DNA of 64,000 bases, taken from assembly GCA_039566865.1 (NCBI GenBank), contig CM076943.1, forward strand, positions 21,751,163-21,815,162, in the 5' to 3' direction. Shown here one piece after another: positions 1 to 9,689 of the stretch. Positions within the stretch are counted from its first letter, which is position 1; each line of letters opens with the position of its first letter. Both the position numbers and the translations under genes were made by a program. This DNA comes from Aurelia coerulea (lineage: Eukaryota; Cnidaria; Scyphozoa; Semaeostomeae; Ulmaridae). The notes under the pieces are model-generated. The model saw only the letters and a program-made list of their open reading frames with translations, was not told the origin of the DNA and ran no database searches.

Positions 1-75
1 AACTCAAACCGTAAAAAAATGGGGCCTTTTTGGCTGTTTTCCCCACTAGTGGAAAATCCTTAAAAAATACCCTGA

Positions 76-325
76 AATAAACTGTGCCCTTTTGGCAGGC
101 CACGATAAATCTACCCTGGGTACCAGACTCGCTAACATAAAAACAGAGAATCTCTGTTTGTGTTTCTATGTTAGAGAGGCTGGCACCCAGGGTACGATAA
201 ATCGTACACTGGACCGAGTTTGAAGATTTATGACTTAATCTTTAGCAGACAGCCTGAATTAGATTCCAAGATTTTTTTGGAAATTTTTCCGTGTCAGTTT
301 TTAGAGCTAGAAGTGACTTTTCTAC
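76..325 (+). repeat. Dispersed repeat L, copy 1, interrupted by a hairpin
   Basis: This stretch matches 39344-39505 in the same orientation: both carry AATAAACTRTGC, a GGCCACRATAAATC block, GTACACTGGACCGA, and TTTTTAGAGCTAGAAG. Copy 1 is split by the 83-bp hairpin at 112-194. No coding potential is visible. The family is not recognised. Confidence 0.6.
112..194. mobile_element. 83-bp foldback with 9-bp target duplication
   Basis: The ends are inverted repeats (TACCCTGGGTACCAG at left; the complement of this, slightly diverged, at right) around a short AT-rich loop. The 9 bases CGATAAATC occur directly on both sides (103-111 and 195-203). The uninterrupted relative at 39344-39505 has only one such site, so the empty site is known. 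A 9-bp duplication fits Mutator-like transposition; that is inference. Confidence 0.75.
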
Positions 326-622
326 CATAGGGAGCGAAAGACATAAGAAGACATGCAATTTTTAACTAAATACAACTACACTACGAACGATTAGAAACTA
401 ATGGATTACTATACTAAATTCTGTCTTACCTCAGATGTCAGGAGGGTTGTGATAAAGGAATTTTTTGTACTTAATACATTTACAGGGTGGCAGCAAGTAG
501 CATAGGTTCCAATCCAAAATCTGTGTAAAAAGGTTGGTGTAAAATTCTATGAATGGCTCGAAAAAAATTTTGGGTTCTTATCTACACATTACATTGCATT
601 TTTACATTATATTACATGACAT

Positions 623-862
623 AGACCTTTTAACAATTCTACGAAACAGCCTGGATCGAGTGATATTTCCATCCATTTCTATACAAAGTGTTTAATTAAA
701 TGGCGTTAGAGCTTCTATCTCTGTTGTTCACATTCGAAAATTCTACAAAATGTACGTTTCAAAATATTGTTTGGTTCAGATTCCTGTTGAGTAGCTGAGA
801 GGTTTATAGCCTGCGTGCAGACTCGACTATCCTAACGAGTCTGCACGCAGGCTAAGAGGTTT
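623..862 (+). mobile_element. MITE family F, degraded copy containing a hairpin insertion
   Basis: The left end AGACCTTTTAACAATTCTAC and the interior (TTCGAAAATTCTACAAAATG) match family F copies at 3565 and 26367. The right inverted repeat (GTAGCTGAGAGGTTTA) is split by the 48-bp hairpin at 807-854. It is older and more diverged than the other F copies. Confidence 0.6.
807..854. mobile_element. 48-bp hairpin element with 9-bp target duplication
   Basis: A near-perfect hairpin: TAGCCTGCGTGCAGACTCG pairs with its complement across a loop of about 10 bases. AGAGGTTTA flanks it exactly at 798-806 and 855-863. It sits inside the right terminal repeat of a family F MITE. A closely related hairpin is at 2792-2851. 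Confidence 0.85.
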
Positions 863-863
863 A

Positions 864-1439
864 TTACATTATAATACATTACGTTACATTTTATCATACT
901 TTCATACTGTATATTATATCATAGAAAAAATCTGACTATATTATGTTCTATATTTATTCGTTTATGCTATTTAACCACAGAATACACTAACATTGGATTG
1001 ATGTCCTTACCGAACTCCATTTTCTCCAATCAACAATTAAACTTTTTTAGCACTGAACTACTGACGTTGAAAATTGTGACGTCATGAGAAAGGCACATGA
1101 CATAATTAAAAATAGATTTCATTTTTGGGTTCAGCTCCTGATGTTCTTTACACATGCCAAGTTTCAAGGCTCTAGGTTGTCCTTGTCTAGAACAGAAATA
1201 CAATAGGGGGCTGAATCAGCCACCTAGTCTTCCTAGAGCATCAAATTTTAAATAACTTGATTAATTTAATCAATTATTTAAATAATGAATAATAATGATT
1301 TAATTAATTTGATTTAAACATTTTAATTAATTTTAAATAATTTTTACCCAGTGCTGAATTTTCTTTTTTATAGCGATCCGATAAATGAATTTCTTACAAG
1401 CGGTTTCTTATATGAAAATACGTGTATGTGGATGGTTTA
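864..1439. other. AT-rich stretch, no gene seen
   Basis: The sequence is AT-rich with short TACATTA-like and TTAATTTAA-like runs. I see no open frame with coding character, no RNA gene and no terminal repeats. Confidence 0.5.
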
Positions 1440-1936
1440 TAGCCTGTGTTCCAGACCACTTGAGAAGGAAAGTGGTCTGTGTAACGAAGCGCTAATTTGT
1501 GTTCAGACGATGAATTGAATTGTGAAATAATTAAGGGCATTCTTTCACGCATCTGATTGGCTGCAATGAAGTCAGTGATCAACACAACGGATGTCTTTGT
1601 GAATATGTGTGTTTTAAACAAATCAGGGCTGATCGTTTTTACTTTGTACGGGCGTAAAAACTCAGTAGGATTAGCAAGCACTCAAATCTCATTTTCTATG
1701 ATCGTAAAAAGTCAACAGGATTAGCAGACATTGAAATTTCCTATTCTTTGTATTGTAATGTGAGTTCTTCGCACGAGACAGGCTTTTCCTTCTGATAACA
1801 AAACAAATAGTAATTATGCGAATTGTTAGTTGCATACACTAATTTTTCTTCAGATTCGGAAGAACATTTCTGAACACGGATTACTGTTCCGTTACACAGA
1901 CCATTTTCCTTTCCAAATGGTCTGGAACACAGGCTA
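1440..1936. mobile_element. TAGCCTG foldback element, about 0.5 kb
   Basis: Inverted ends of about 47 bp (1440-1486 and 1890-1936) begin TAGCCTGTGTTCCAGACC and are themselves partly self-complementary. The 6 bases ATGGTT lie just outside each end, possibly the remains of a longer duplication. The ends resemble the 48- and 60-bp hairpins elsewhere in the window. The interior has no convincing coding frame. The element lies directly upstream of the exon at 1962. Confidence 0.7.
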
Positions 1937-1961
1937 ATGGTTGAGAATTTGTCTTTCCTAG

Positions 1962-2579
1962 CTTCTAAATGGTCAAGGTACAGATTCTGCTTCTTCATCA
2001 AAGCGACAGAGCACAGCATCTAATTCGAAGGAGAGGAATGAGTCTGAAGATGAAAGGGACAATGGCCAAGGTGGACCTCTGTTATTACTCTCTCCAGGTT
2101 ATTCGTCAAAGCGACAGAGTACAGCATCTACTTCAAAGTCGAGGGATGAATTTGAAAAGGACAAGGGCCAAGGTGAACCTCTCTCAATACTCTCTCCAGG
2201 TTCGTCGTCAAAGCGTCAGAGCACAGCGTCTACTGCAAAGGAGAGGAACCAGTCTGCACATGAAGAGGACAAGGGCCAAGGTGGACCTCTCTTAGAAATC
2301 TCTCAAAGTTCCTCTGCAAAACTTCAGAAATCAACACCCACTGCAAAAGATAGAATCAAGAACCATGGTGTGCCTCTCTTAGTAATCTCGCAAAGTTCCT
2401 CAGGAAAGCTTCAGAAGTCAGCACCCACTTCAAAGAAGAGAGATGAATTTGAAAATGAAAAGAACAAGGACCAAGCTGGATTTCCCTCATCATCTTTAAC
2501 GAGGAAGACAGAAAGGAAGAACCCTGGGAAAAAAGATTCACGAGGTACGCTTGATCTAAGCATTCCCAGGGGTTCATAA
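1962..2579 (+). CDS. Last exon of an unrecognised Ser/Lys-rich repeat protein
   Basis: A 206-codon frame is open from a good splice acceptor (GTCTTTCCTAG just before 1962) to TAA at 2577-2579. In this frame the protein consists of imperfect repeats of about 35 residues. Each repeat has SSKRQSTAS, then an acidic/basic stretch (for example KERNESEDERD), then GQGGPL and an L-S-P-G turn. Later copies diverge to SSSGKLQKSAPTSK, and the end is lysine-rich (NPGKKD). The composition suggests a disordered, possibly nuclear protein, and the SxxKR pattern could be phosphorylated; both are inference. Nothing matches a family I know. Earlier exons should lie left of 1440 or outside the window. The frame is conserved across repeats that differ in sequence, which supports real coding; a decayed gene is the alternative. 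Confidence 0.5.
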   Translation, partial: LLNGQGTDSASSSKRQSTASNSKERNESEDERDNGQGGPLLLLSPGYSSKRQSTASTSKSRDEFEKDKGQGEPLSILSPGSSSKRQSTASTAKERNQSAHEEDKGQGGPLLEISQSSSAKLQKSTPTAKDRIKNHGVPLLVISQSSSGKLQKSAPTSKKRDEFENEKNKDQAGFPSSSLTRKTERKNPGKKDSRGTLDLSIPRGS

Positions 2580-2791
2580 CATGTTAAGGATACTGGTATG
2601 CTGCCCATATGGGTGGGTTTGAGGCTTGTCAGATTTCCCCTAAACATGGGTTGTTTTGCCTGAAATATACAAAATTTGTTAAAAATGGCTATTGCCTGCC
2701 GAAATGTCTAAAAGAATGAACAGAAAGGCAAATTTTGGCAACTAGAAGTGGGTAGCCTTGTGAAAGCTGAATGACAGACCCCGTTCAGCCA

Positions 2792-2851
2792 TAGCCTGCG
2801 TGCAGACTCAATATCCTAAAGTGTAGGATAGTTGAGTCTGCACGCAGGCTA
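2792..2851. mobile_element. 60-bp hairpin element with 9-bp target duplication
   Basis: TAGCCTGCGTGCAGACTCA pairs with its complement at the right end. The flanks are GTTCAGCCA (2783-2791) and GTTCATCCA (2852-2860), a 9-bp duplication with one change. It belongs to the same hairpin family as 807-854 but has a different loop. Confidence 0.8.
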
Positions 2852-2869
2852 GTTCATCCACGACTCATG

Positions 2870-3240
2870 TACTCCTTGGTCTTTACGGTGAACGAATAGA
2901 ACTCTACCGTGTACTTGCCCTGGGGTTTAATGAAAAACCATTGACACCCAGAGTCCTTTTGCGGGCATGCTACGATTTCAGACTGTCCGAAAGTCAAATT
3001 TGGCGTAAACGGAACATATAGATTCACAATGCAATATTTGGACTCATGGAACAGTTCAACTAATTCAAAACTTTTCTATCAGATCAACAACTGCAGTGTG
3101 GATCCATGGTCTCCACTCAGGCCAAATTAGATTGTCAGAATTTCAGCGTTCCTGCAAAGAACCCTGGGTGGCAATAGATCCAACTGCAGTAGTTGAACAT
3201 ATAGAAAAGCTTGATTTTGGTTGAATTTCCTATCAATTCA
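2870..3240. repeat. Dispersed repeat J, partial copy
   Basis: Contains the blocks GTCCTTTTGCGGGCATGCTA, TTTCAGACTGTCC, a CTGCAGTGTGGATCCATGG block and GCCAAATTAGATTGTCAG. These are shared with 24222-24370 and with the large nested copy at 58960-61734. The halves are inverted relative to each other, as in a foldback. The borders are not resolved. Confidence 0.5.
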
Positions 3241-3313
3241 ACCGCTGCAGAGTGGATACATATTTTCTACCGAAGCCAAACTTGCCTTTCAGACAGTGTG
3301 ACAATTGCTCTTT

Positions 3314-3564
3314 AAGGAAATTGCAATTTCAATTAAGGCAATTGCAGTTTCATTTAAGGCAATTGCAGTTTCATTTAAGGCAATTGCAGTTTCATTTAAG
3401 GCAATTGCAGTTTCATTTAAGGCAATTGCAGTTTCAATTAAGGCAATTGCAGTTTCAATTAAGGCAATTGCAGTTTCAATTAAGGCAATTGCGTTTTCAT
3501 TTAAGGCAATTGCAGTTTCATTGAAGGCAATTGCAGTTTCAATTAAGGCAATTGCAGTTTCAAT
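3314..3564. repeat. 21-bp tandem array, left part
   Basis: About 12 units of a 21-bp repeat (AATTGCAGTTTCATTTAAGGC, with CAATT and CATTT variants). The unit is divisible by three, so several frames stay open (such as the pattern RQLQFHL), but I read these as by-products. The array is split by a MITE at 3565-3743 and continues at 3744. Confidence 0.9.
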
Positions 3565-3743
3565 AGACCTTTTAGCTATTCAGGAAAGAATCAGAATCGA
3601 ACAAACTTTTGCTACACTTTGTAGAATTTTCGAATGTGCACAATAGTGATAGAAGCTCTAACGCCACTCGATCGAACGTAACGTATAAAAATGTATAAAA
3701 ATAACGTTCGATCCAGGCTCCTTTTAGAATAGCTAAAAGGTCT
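3565..3743. mobile_element. MITE family F inserted in the 21-bp array
   Basis: 179 bp with inverted ends beginning AGACCTTTTAGCTATTC. Joining the array units on each side restores the repeat when one AT dinucleotide is removed, so the target duplication is AT (2 bp). Other copies are at 623, 26367 and 37408. No coding capacity. Confidence 0.85.
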
Positions 3744-3913
3744 ATTAAGGCAATTGCAGTTTCATTGAAGGCAATTGCAGTTTCAATTAATGCAATTGCA
3801 TTTTCATTTAAGGCAATTGCAGTTTCAATTAAGGCAATTGCAGTTTCATTTAAGGCAATTGCAGTTTCATTTAAGGCAATTGCAGTTTCATTTAAGGCAA
3901 TTGCAGTTTCAAT
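3744..3913. repeat. 21-bp tandem array, right part
   Basis: About 8 further units of the 21-bp repeat seen at 3314-3564, in the same register after removal of the inserted MITE. Confidence 0.9.
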
Positions 3914-4650
3914 TGCTACATGAATGAAATGTTTAAAGCTTTTTCCTCACTAGCCTTAGAAAATGTTATTGGAAGAGGGCGATCTGTAGCCTTTCTGACT
4001 GCAGTTAGAACTTTACCTCCTGCTGGGAAGCAGGAGATTTTATGATCGAGATTTTTTTGTAAAGATCCGTTCACATAGTTAGAGTAAAGGTTGAAGTGTT
4101 TTTACTGCGGTTCTGGTGAACGGTAGAAGAGGAGAGAGACAAGAGAAAATATAATTGCTACAAGGAAACGCAGAGGGGAAAATGGTGAAGTACCAAGTAT
4201 TTTCGTCTGAGGACAGTCGGCACAACGAGTTACAAAACTTTACAGAATGCAATGACTAAGCTAAAGAAATCAAAAGCTGCAAAGATGAAAGAGAGCAGGT
4301 AAAATAACAAAGACACAAACGATTTCAGAACGATGAGATCATATTTAGCATTAGGTGAGAAAGCGAGATTAAAGACTGAACACAGACCTACCCCTACCTT
4401 AAAATTTCTATGACTTTTTTGGACGAATCTAAATTACCATATTTTCAAAAACTTTGGGGGGGACTCCCATACATCCCCGTGGCTCCGCCACTGGGTACCG
4501 GTAGAAGTGGTCTAAGCCAAATTAAAGGGATTCTCCTGAAAAAATTCTAGGTGCTGAGACCCCTTCCTTTTAATGCTATTCCACTTTTTGCCCTGGCCAT
4601 ATCGCTGCTGCGAAGTAGCTTTTCAAACATTCTAGTTTTCGCCAGTACTG
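3914..4650. other. No gene recognised
   Basis: Mixed sequence without a convincing coding frame. A CCACTGGGTACCGG-like stretch near 4488 and a short G run are the only notable points. Confidence 0.4.
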
Positions 4651-4654
4651 CATG

Positions 4655-4850
4655 GACTGTATGACTCCGAAAACCCGAAAAATAAGAATTTTCTAATGAA
4701 ATACCTGAAACCCGAGTACAAAGATTGACGAAAGCCGCAACCCGTGATACATCTCAAAACCCGAAAACCCGTACGATTTAAAGGAAAGTAAACCCGAAAC
4801 CCGAGGGCTAAAATTGGCCAAACCCGCAACTCATTCAACCCATGAAACCC
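4655..4850. repeat. AAACCCG-rich degenerate repeat
   Basis: AAACCCGAAA-like words recur about ten times in under 200 bp (for example 4672, 4708, 4757 and 4793), often with AACCCGTA or AACCCGCA variants. The complementary theme CGGTTTT recurs at 49180-49290. It reads as a low-complexity repeat. Confidence 0.6.
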
Positions 4851-5015
4851 CAAAGCCTGGTGTCAATTACAGTGGCGTGGCCACGGGGGGTATGGGGGGC
4901 AATTGCCCCCCCCCCACTTTTGTCGAAAGATGGCCCTCGAGATTCCTCTAAAACCGAGGAGAAAATAGCTGGGTATAGGTTGGGTAAGAATTTTCCGAGA
5001 AATATCAAATCTTCC

Positions 5016-5138
5016 ATTTTACCACTGGCAAGCATGACATGGGAGATGCATTCTAAGCCAAAGTAAAGGATCCTTCTTCAAAAATTTTCCCCGTCCTCTG
5101 ATTTATAGCAAAATTGTCACAACGATCAAGGTTTCCTT
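5016..5138. repeat. 124-bp satellite, left unit
   Basis: One unit with GGCAAGCATGA, CATTCTAAGCCAAAGTAAAG and TCAAGGTTTCCTT. The same unit continues at 6553 beyond the inserted LINE. Confidence 0.75.
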
Positions 5139-6215
5139 ACTTATAGCAAAATCGAAATTGATCATCCAAACATTTTTTTTAATAACACACCGGTGAAGAA
5201 AGTAGATGAACATAAACACTTAGGAATTGTCCTTGACGCAAAATTGTCTTTTTCTGCTCATATTAAAGAAGCTATCTCTAAAACAAGAAAGGGTATAGGT
5301 ATGTTGAAATATCTCTCCAGTTATCTGCCCAGGCATACCTTAAATGAACTATACAAACTCTATGTGCGACCCCATCTAGACTATGGGGATGTGATTTACC
5401 ACATTCCTGCAAAAATATGTGCATTCAGTCAGAATATCATCTTGTCAAATATGATGGAAAAATTAGAATCTGTTCAGTACTCTGCTGCACTAGCTGTGAC
5501 AAGAACATGGAGAGGGACATCGCGAGAGAAGCTATACACGGAGTTGGGCTGGGAATCACTAAACCTTCGAAGGTGGAGTAGACGCCTCAGCTTGTTTTAC
5601 AAGTTTATGAATGATTTAACACCTGCATATACCATGAGTCCAATTCCACCGTTTCAACAGTCCCAATACTCTCTTCGCAATCAGGATGTCGTTGGACGAA
5701 TAGGGGCAAGGACAGAAAAATTTCAGTCTGCCTTCTATCCTCACTGCTTATCTGAATGGAACAAACTTGATCCAGAAATTAGAACTGCACCAACTGTTGC
5801 TGTTTTTAAGTCAAAGCTGCTATCCATAATACGCCCTCCTGCAAAATCCGTTTTTGGTATTCATGACCCTAAAGGATTATCCTATATTACTCAACTAAGG
5901 GTTGGCCTAAGCACACTGAACTTTCACAAATTCAAGCACAATTTTAGGGATACAATAAATCCAATGTGCCCCACAAATGACGGTGTTGAGGATACTGAAC
6001 ACTTTTTGTTGCATTGCCCTTCTTTTGATGAGGAACGACGTGATCTTCTCGCTGGAGTCCTTTCGCTACTGAGACCATTTGGGTACATTAATCCTTCAAA
6101 TAAGGTTCTTACGGAGCTCTTACTGTATGGTGATAAAGAACTTTCCAATGAAGTTAATAGAAATATATTACAATTAACTTTGCAGTATATCCATAAAACT
6201 GGTCGATTTGATTAA
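5139..6215 (+). pseudogene. C-terminal fragment of a LINE reverse transcriptase
   Basis: An open frame of 358 codons up to TGATTAAG (TAA at 6213-6215). There is no initiator: the frame is already open at the 5' border of the insertion, so this is a truncated remnant. Recognisable parts: FFNNTPVKKVDEHKHLGIVL (the thumb-region signature of non-LTR reverse transcriptases), LYVRPHLDYGDVIYH, a LESVQYSAALAVT block, WNKLDPEIRTAPTVAVFKSK, and near the C-terminus a Cys/His pattern C-P-T-N-D-G-V-E-D-T-E-H-F-L-L-H-C-P. The polymerase catalytic motif (YADD type) is missing with the 5' part. The lack of frame damage in 1077 bases suggests a recent insertion. Confidence 0.92.
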
Positions 6216-6552
6216 GATAATTCCAAACTTCATTACATGCCACCACCTTTCCCCGTTTAGTAGTAATTTACGAGTAGATTTTATGTAGTTGTTCTTTTTG
6301 TTCATGTCATTTATTTTCTTGTCTTATATTTTGACTAGTTTCTTCTTTTTTTATATTATATATCTATATGTTAATGGCCTCAGGGTAGACATTGCTTTTT
6401 TGCTCCTTGGGGTATCGTTGTAGTAGTATTGTAGGGTAATTATGTAAGTAGTGTAGGGTAGCTCATATTGTAAAGTAGTTCTGTAAGTAGTGTAGTGTAG
6501 CTCGTAAATATATTGTAACTTTTTATTGGAATATATAAAAAAAAAAAAAAGA
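5139..6552 (+). mobile_element. 5'-truncated non-LTR retrotransposon (LINE)
   Basis: Runs from a truncated coding region to a poly(A) tail at about 6539-6550. The 11 bases AAGGTTTCCTT flank it exactly at 5128-5138 and 6553-6563, so both borders are known. Target-primed insertion with 5' truncation is the standard explanation. The 3' UTR carries a GGTATCGTTGTAGT block that also occurs in three short elements (42142-42405, 48436-48778, 58007-58208), so one LINE family made all four. Confidence 0.9.
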
Positions 6553-6870
6553 AAGGTTTCCTTGTCGCTAAAAGCAAGCATGGTATTGGATGAGGCATCC
6601 TAAGCCAAAGTAAAGGATATTTCTTCAAAAATGTTCCTCGTGCTCTGATTCATAGGATAACTGTTACAAAACGACCAAGGTTTCCTCGTCGCTAAAGGCA
6701 AGCATGATATTGGGAGAGGCATTCTAAGCCAAAGTAAAGCATATTTCCTCAATAATTTTCCTCGTGCTCTGATTCATAGGCTAACTGTTACAAAACAATC
6801 AAGGTTTCCTCGTCGCTAAAGGCAAGCATGATATTGGGAGATGCATTCTAAGACAAAGTAAAGGGCGTGG
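6553..6870. repeat. 124-bp satellite, right units
   Basis: About two and a half units with 124-bp spacing (GTCGCTAAA at 564, 688 and 812 past 6000). Each has CAAGGTTTCCTCGTCGCTAA, GGCAAGCATG, CTAAGCCAAAGTAAAG and TTCCTCGTGCTCTGATTCAT. They continue the unit at 5016-5138. Confidence 0.85.
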
Positions 6871-6966
6871 CCCCAAAAATTTTTCCTGTTGAATTTTTCG
6901 AATTTTTCGAACAATTTCGAATTTTCCTGTTGAAAATTTCGCCATTTACATTCTTCTCCACTTAAT

Positions 6967-6989
6967 TTACCCTAACCCTAACCCTAACC
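6967..6989. repeat. Short interstitial telomere-like tract
   Basis: Three CCCTAA units plus a partial one; the complement is TTAGGG, the usual animal telomere repeat. It is too short to suggest a chromosome end. Confidence 0.7.
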
Positions 6990-7239
6990 TTAATTTACCC
7001 TGACTTAATTTAACTGGTCAAATATGACACGGAAATTGAAATAACTTGCAAAAGAGACTAATATTATCTGGGACAGGTATAATGATTTCAAATGTTTAAT
7101 CCAGGACGGGGTCATAAGATTTTTCCTGGTAGGCACATCCCCATCCCCAGGTGGTTACTTTTTGGCCCACATGTAGAAGAAAGATGCGCCGAGGTCGCGT
7201 GTATACAGCTCTCTTTCGAATCAGCCTCGAGTCAGAGTG

Positions 7240-8120
7240 AGCCTCACATGATCATTTTTGTTTCTGGTTTATTGTTTATGCTGTCTGTCTTTGTGCTTCT
7301 CACGCTAAGAACAATACGACCCAAAGATGAAAAAACAGAGGGGATGTCGCAAGTTCTGTTGCCAAACTTCTGCAACTTCTGAAGCCTTCTGAAGAGGAAC
7401 CATCCTTCAAACCGCAAAGAACAAAGACTGGCTAATCGATAAAGAAGAGGTTGCTGGGGTGACAAGTGAACAGGAACTTTGCTGCATGAGGGCCTAAAGG
7501 TCAATGTATGTTGTTGCCCTAATAAAGGCGAACAAGGGCACGCCAACCAAGCCAGCTCGTATCCAAAATAGTTTTGAACTTTGTGTTTCTCATTATGTGA
7601 AAGACAATACATCAACTTCCATTGAAATTCACAATCAACAGTTCTCGCAACCAGGAACGTCACGAACAGTCATTTGTTTCATTGCACAAAGGAAGAAAAG
7701 GAGATAGGCCCATACAAAGCAAGAGAACAGGCAAGCCGCCAACGAGCCGATTTCCACGTATAGGTGTGGCCAAAACACCAAGGAACTAAGCCACAAAAGT
7801 CGTATTTAAACAGGATTTGACCGAAACAAAAATCAGAATGAGTGCAACTGCAAGAGGAGCATGGACAGAAATGAAAGAAGTGAAGCAAAGGCTTATGACA
7901 AGACTCGGGATGGGTGCAGGTGATTCTTTCGAATGTATTTGTTGTTCAAAAACAGAGGGCAACTTTGTCTGTATCGCACTGCCCCGCCCCTCAGCATGCC
8001 TGGTTTTTATCAACGTGTTACGTGGGAAATTTACTGGAAATATAAATGTCATAGTATGCAGCAGTGTATCGAAACCAGCGAAATACAAAATTTTAATTTT
8101 ATGATGAGTTTCAGCATTTG
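7240..8120 (+). other. Unrecognised stretch with broken coding-like pieces
   Basis: Near 7249 a hydrophobic segment (FVSGLLFMLSVFVLLTL) looks like a signal peptide or anchor. Downstream, short frames in different phases hold Cys-rich pieces (VNVCCCPNKGEQ near 7505; NQNECNCKRSMDRNER near 7835). The pieces are separated by stops and frame changes. It might be a decayed secreted-protein gene or its exons, but I cannot assign a family and the pattern may be chance. Confidence 0.15.
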
Positions 8121-8629
8121 ATAAAAATGGTTCTAGTTTCCAGCATAGCATGAAATTTCATTCTAAATTCAAATTTCACCAAAAACCACTCTACAACCCA
8201 GATCCAGGAGACATCAATCAACACAGGCAGACATGGGCATTACTTTGATGCCCGGTTTTCAGAAAACCACCCTCTTCTATAATTGCCAAATTTGCCTTCA
8301 TTCCCACTCTCATGACAAATGTTGGTGGAAAACTACCCATTTTCAACAATTTTTTGCTGATTTCAGCAAAACTGAACCCAGTATGAGGAAAATTTGCCCA
8401 AAAAAATGACCCTTGTTTGGAGAATTTTGGGTGAAAACCCATCCATATGGGTGGCACATACCCTTACCCTCAACAGATTATGTAAGCCCCCCCCCAGATT
8501 TATGAATATCTATGTTTTCAGTTGAGACCCCAGAAGGTTTTGGTGTGCACTACATAAGCTCTCTTGTTTCTGATTGGAAAGCTGAGGCTAAATGTGCTTA
8601 CCCTGAGTGAAATATGGAGTATGTTTCCA

Positions 8630-8945
8630 GCATGCTTCAAGTCTGGTACCAACTTAGTTTGAGTATGATCTGAGTATTTTGAGGGCTATTTTGCATTGCT
8701 AGCACTAGCTTGCAGCATGCATCTTTTGAACTAAAGGCAAACTCAAGCTTGGTTGTAGTATATATTTGAGAATAATTCTAGCATGAATTTATTGTCAAGC
8801 TTGATCAAGCTCTGATGCATTGTCTGTTGATCAAAAAATCCATATGTGCAAACTGGCCAAAATTGTGTCAACATACTCAATTCAAGCTCCTTCAAGCCAA
8901 AGTTGTGCTTCTGTCAAGCTTGTGCAAGCTTGTTGCAAGCTGAAC
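8630..8945. repeat. CAAGCTT-rich degenerate region
   Basis: The word AAGCTTG or CAAGCT occurs unusually often (near 8743, 8799, 8806, 8884, 8919, 8928 and 8938), mixed with GCATGCA palindromes. No frame is open through it. It may be an old short-period repeat. Confidence 0.45.
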
Positions 8946-9394
8946 TTATGCATGCAATGTGGTGTGGGACGTGGCATTAGGCTTTCATAGGTCAAGGGTT
9001 TTGCCAATTTGTGATGCTCACATGTTTGTGGAATTTCATTTTGATGTTTGTTTATGGGTTTGACAAATTGAATGAGTTGTCTGAAAGCCTTCCTGTGAGC
9101 TTGGTTGTTTGGTTGAGTTGTTTGAGTTTTTAGCTTTAGGCATCACACCATCCGATTTCATTGAAATCCTGATTTTCAAATGTTAAATATAAAACTTTGA
9201 CAAAGAAGGTCTGGCCATGGAGGGAACCATATAGCTCTTTGCTCCCTTCTGGGCCCCCTGAAGTGCTGGAGGGGAGCTGTAGATTGCTCTCCTGATTTTC
9301 AGAATAGGTAGGCAAATTGTCTTCCTTGTGATCTCTTTTTTCTTTGTTTTCTGTAGACTCATTTGAAAGTAGCTCACCTGAATATCATCTTGAG

Positions 9395-9682
9395 CCCAGG
9401 GGGGGTACTTCACACATTTTGGGTACGGGGACGTGCCATCGGGAAGGGTATCAATTTTCGCGATTTTGGTATAAGGAACGGTATCGATTTTCACGATTTT
9501 GGTATAAGGAACGGTATCGACTTTCGCGATTTTGGTTTTAAGGAACGATTTTGGTATACTTTTTCGGAAAATTGGTATAAGGTCGGGTACACTTTTTCGC
9601 AAAATTGGTATAAGGAACGGGTATGTTTTTTAAACCTCGATGGCACGTCCCCGACCAAAACCTGGTCAAGTAACCCCCCGGG
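9395..9682. mobile_element. GC-ended repeat element with internal tandem units
   Basis: Bounded by CCCAGGGGGGGTACTT at left and AAGTAACCCCCCGGG at right, and by an inner inverted pair (ACGGGGACGTGCCATCG / CGATGGCACGTCCCCG). Inside are tandem units of about 33 bp built on GATTTTGGTATAAGGAACGG. A similar plan is seen at 28678-29125 and in part at 62096-62323. The short ORFs here come from the tandem units. Confidence 0.6.
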
Positions 9683-9689
9683 ATCTGGA

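Noticed and set aside
3252..3646. Two overlapping ORFs of 90 and 113 codons
   Set aside because: Both are translations of the 21-bp tandem array in different frames.
3314..3913. CRISPR-like array
   Set aside because: The 21-bp units are directly adjacent without spacers, and the context is eukaryotic.
6967..6989. Chromosome end
   Set aside because: Only about three TTAGGG-type units with ordinary sequence on both sides.
7092..8151. Several overlapping ORFs on both strands, some Cys-rich, as a growth-factor-like gene
   Set aside because: The Cys-rich pieces lie in different frames separated by stops, with no clear exon borders. Kept only as a low-confidence coding-like stretch.
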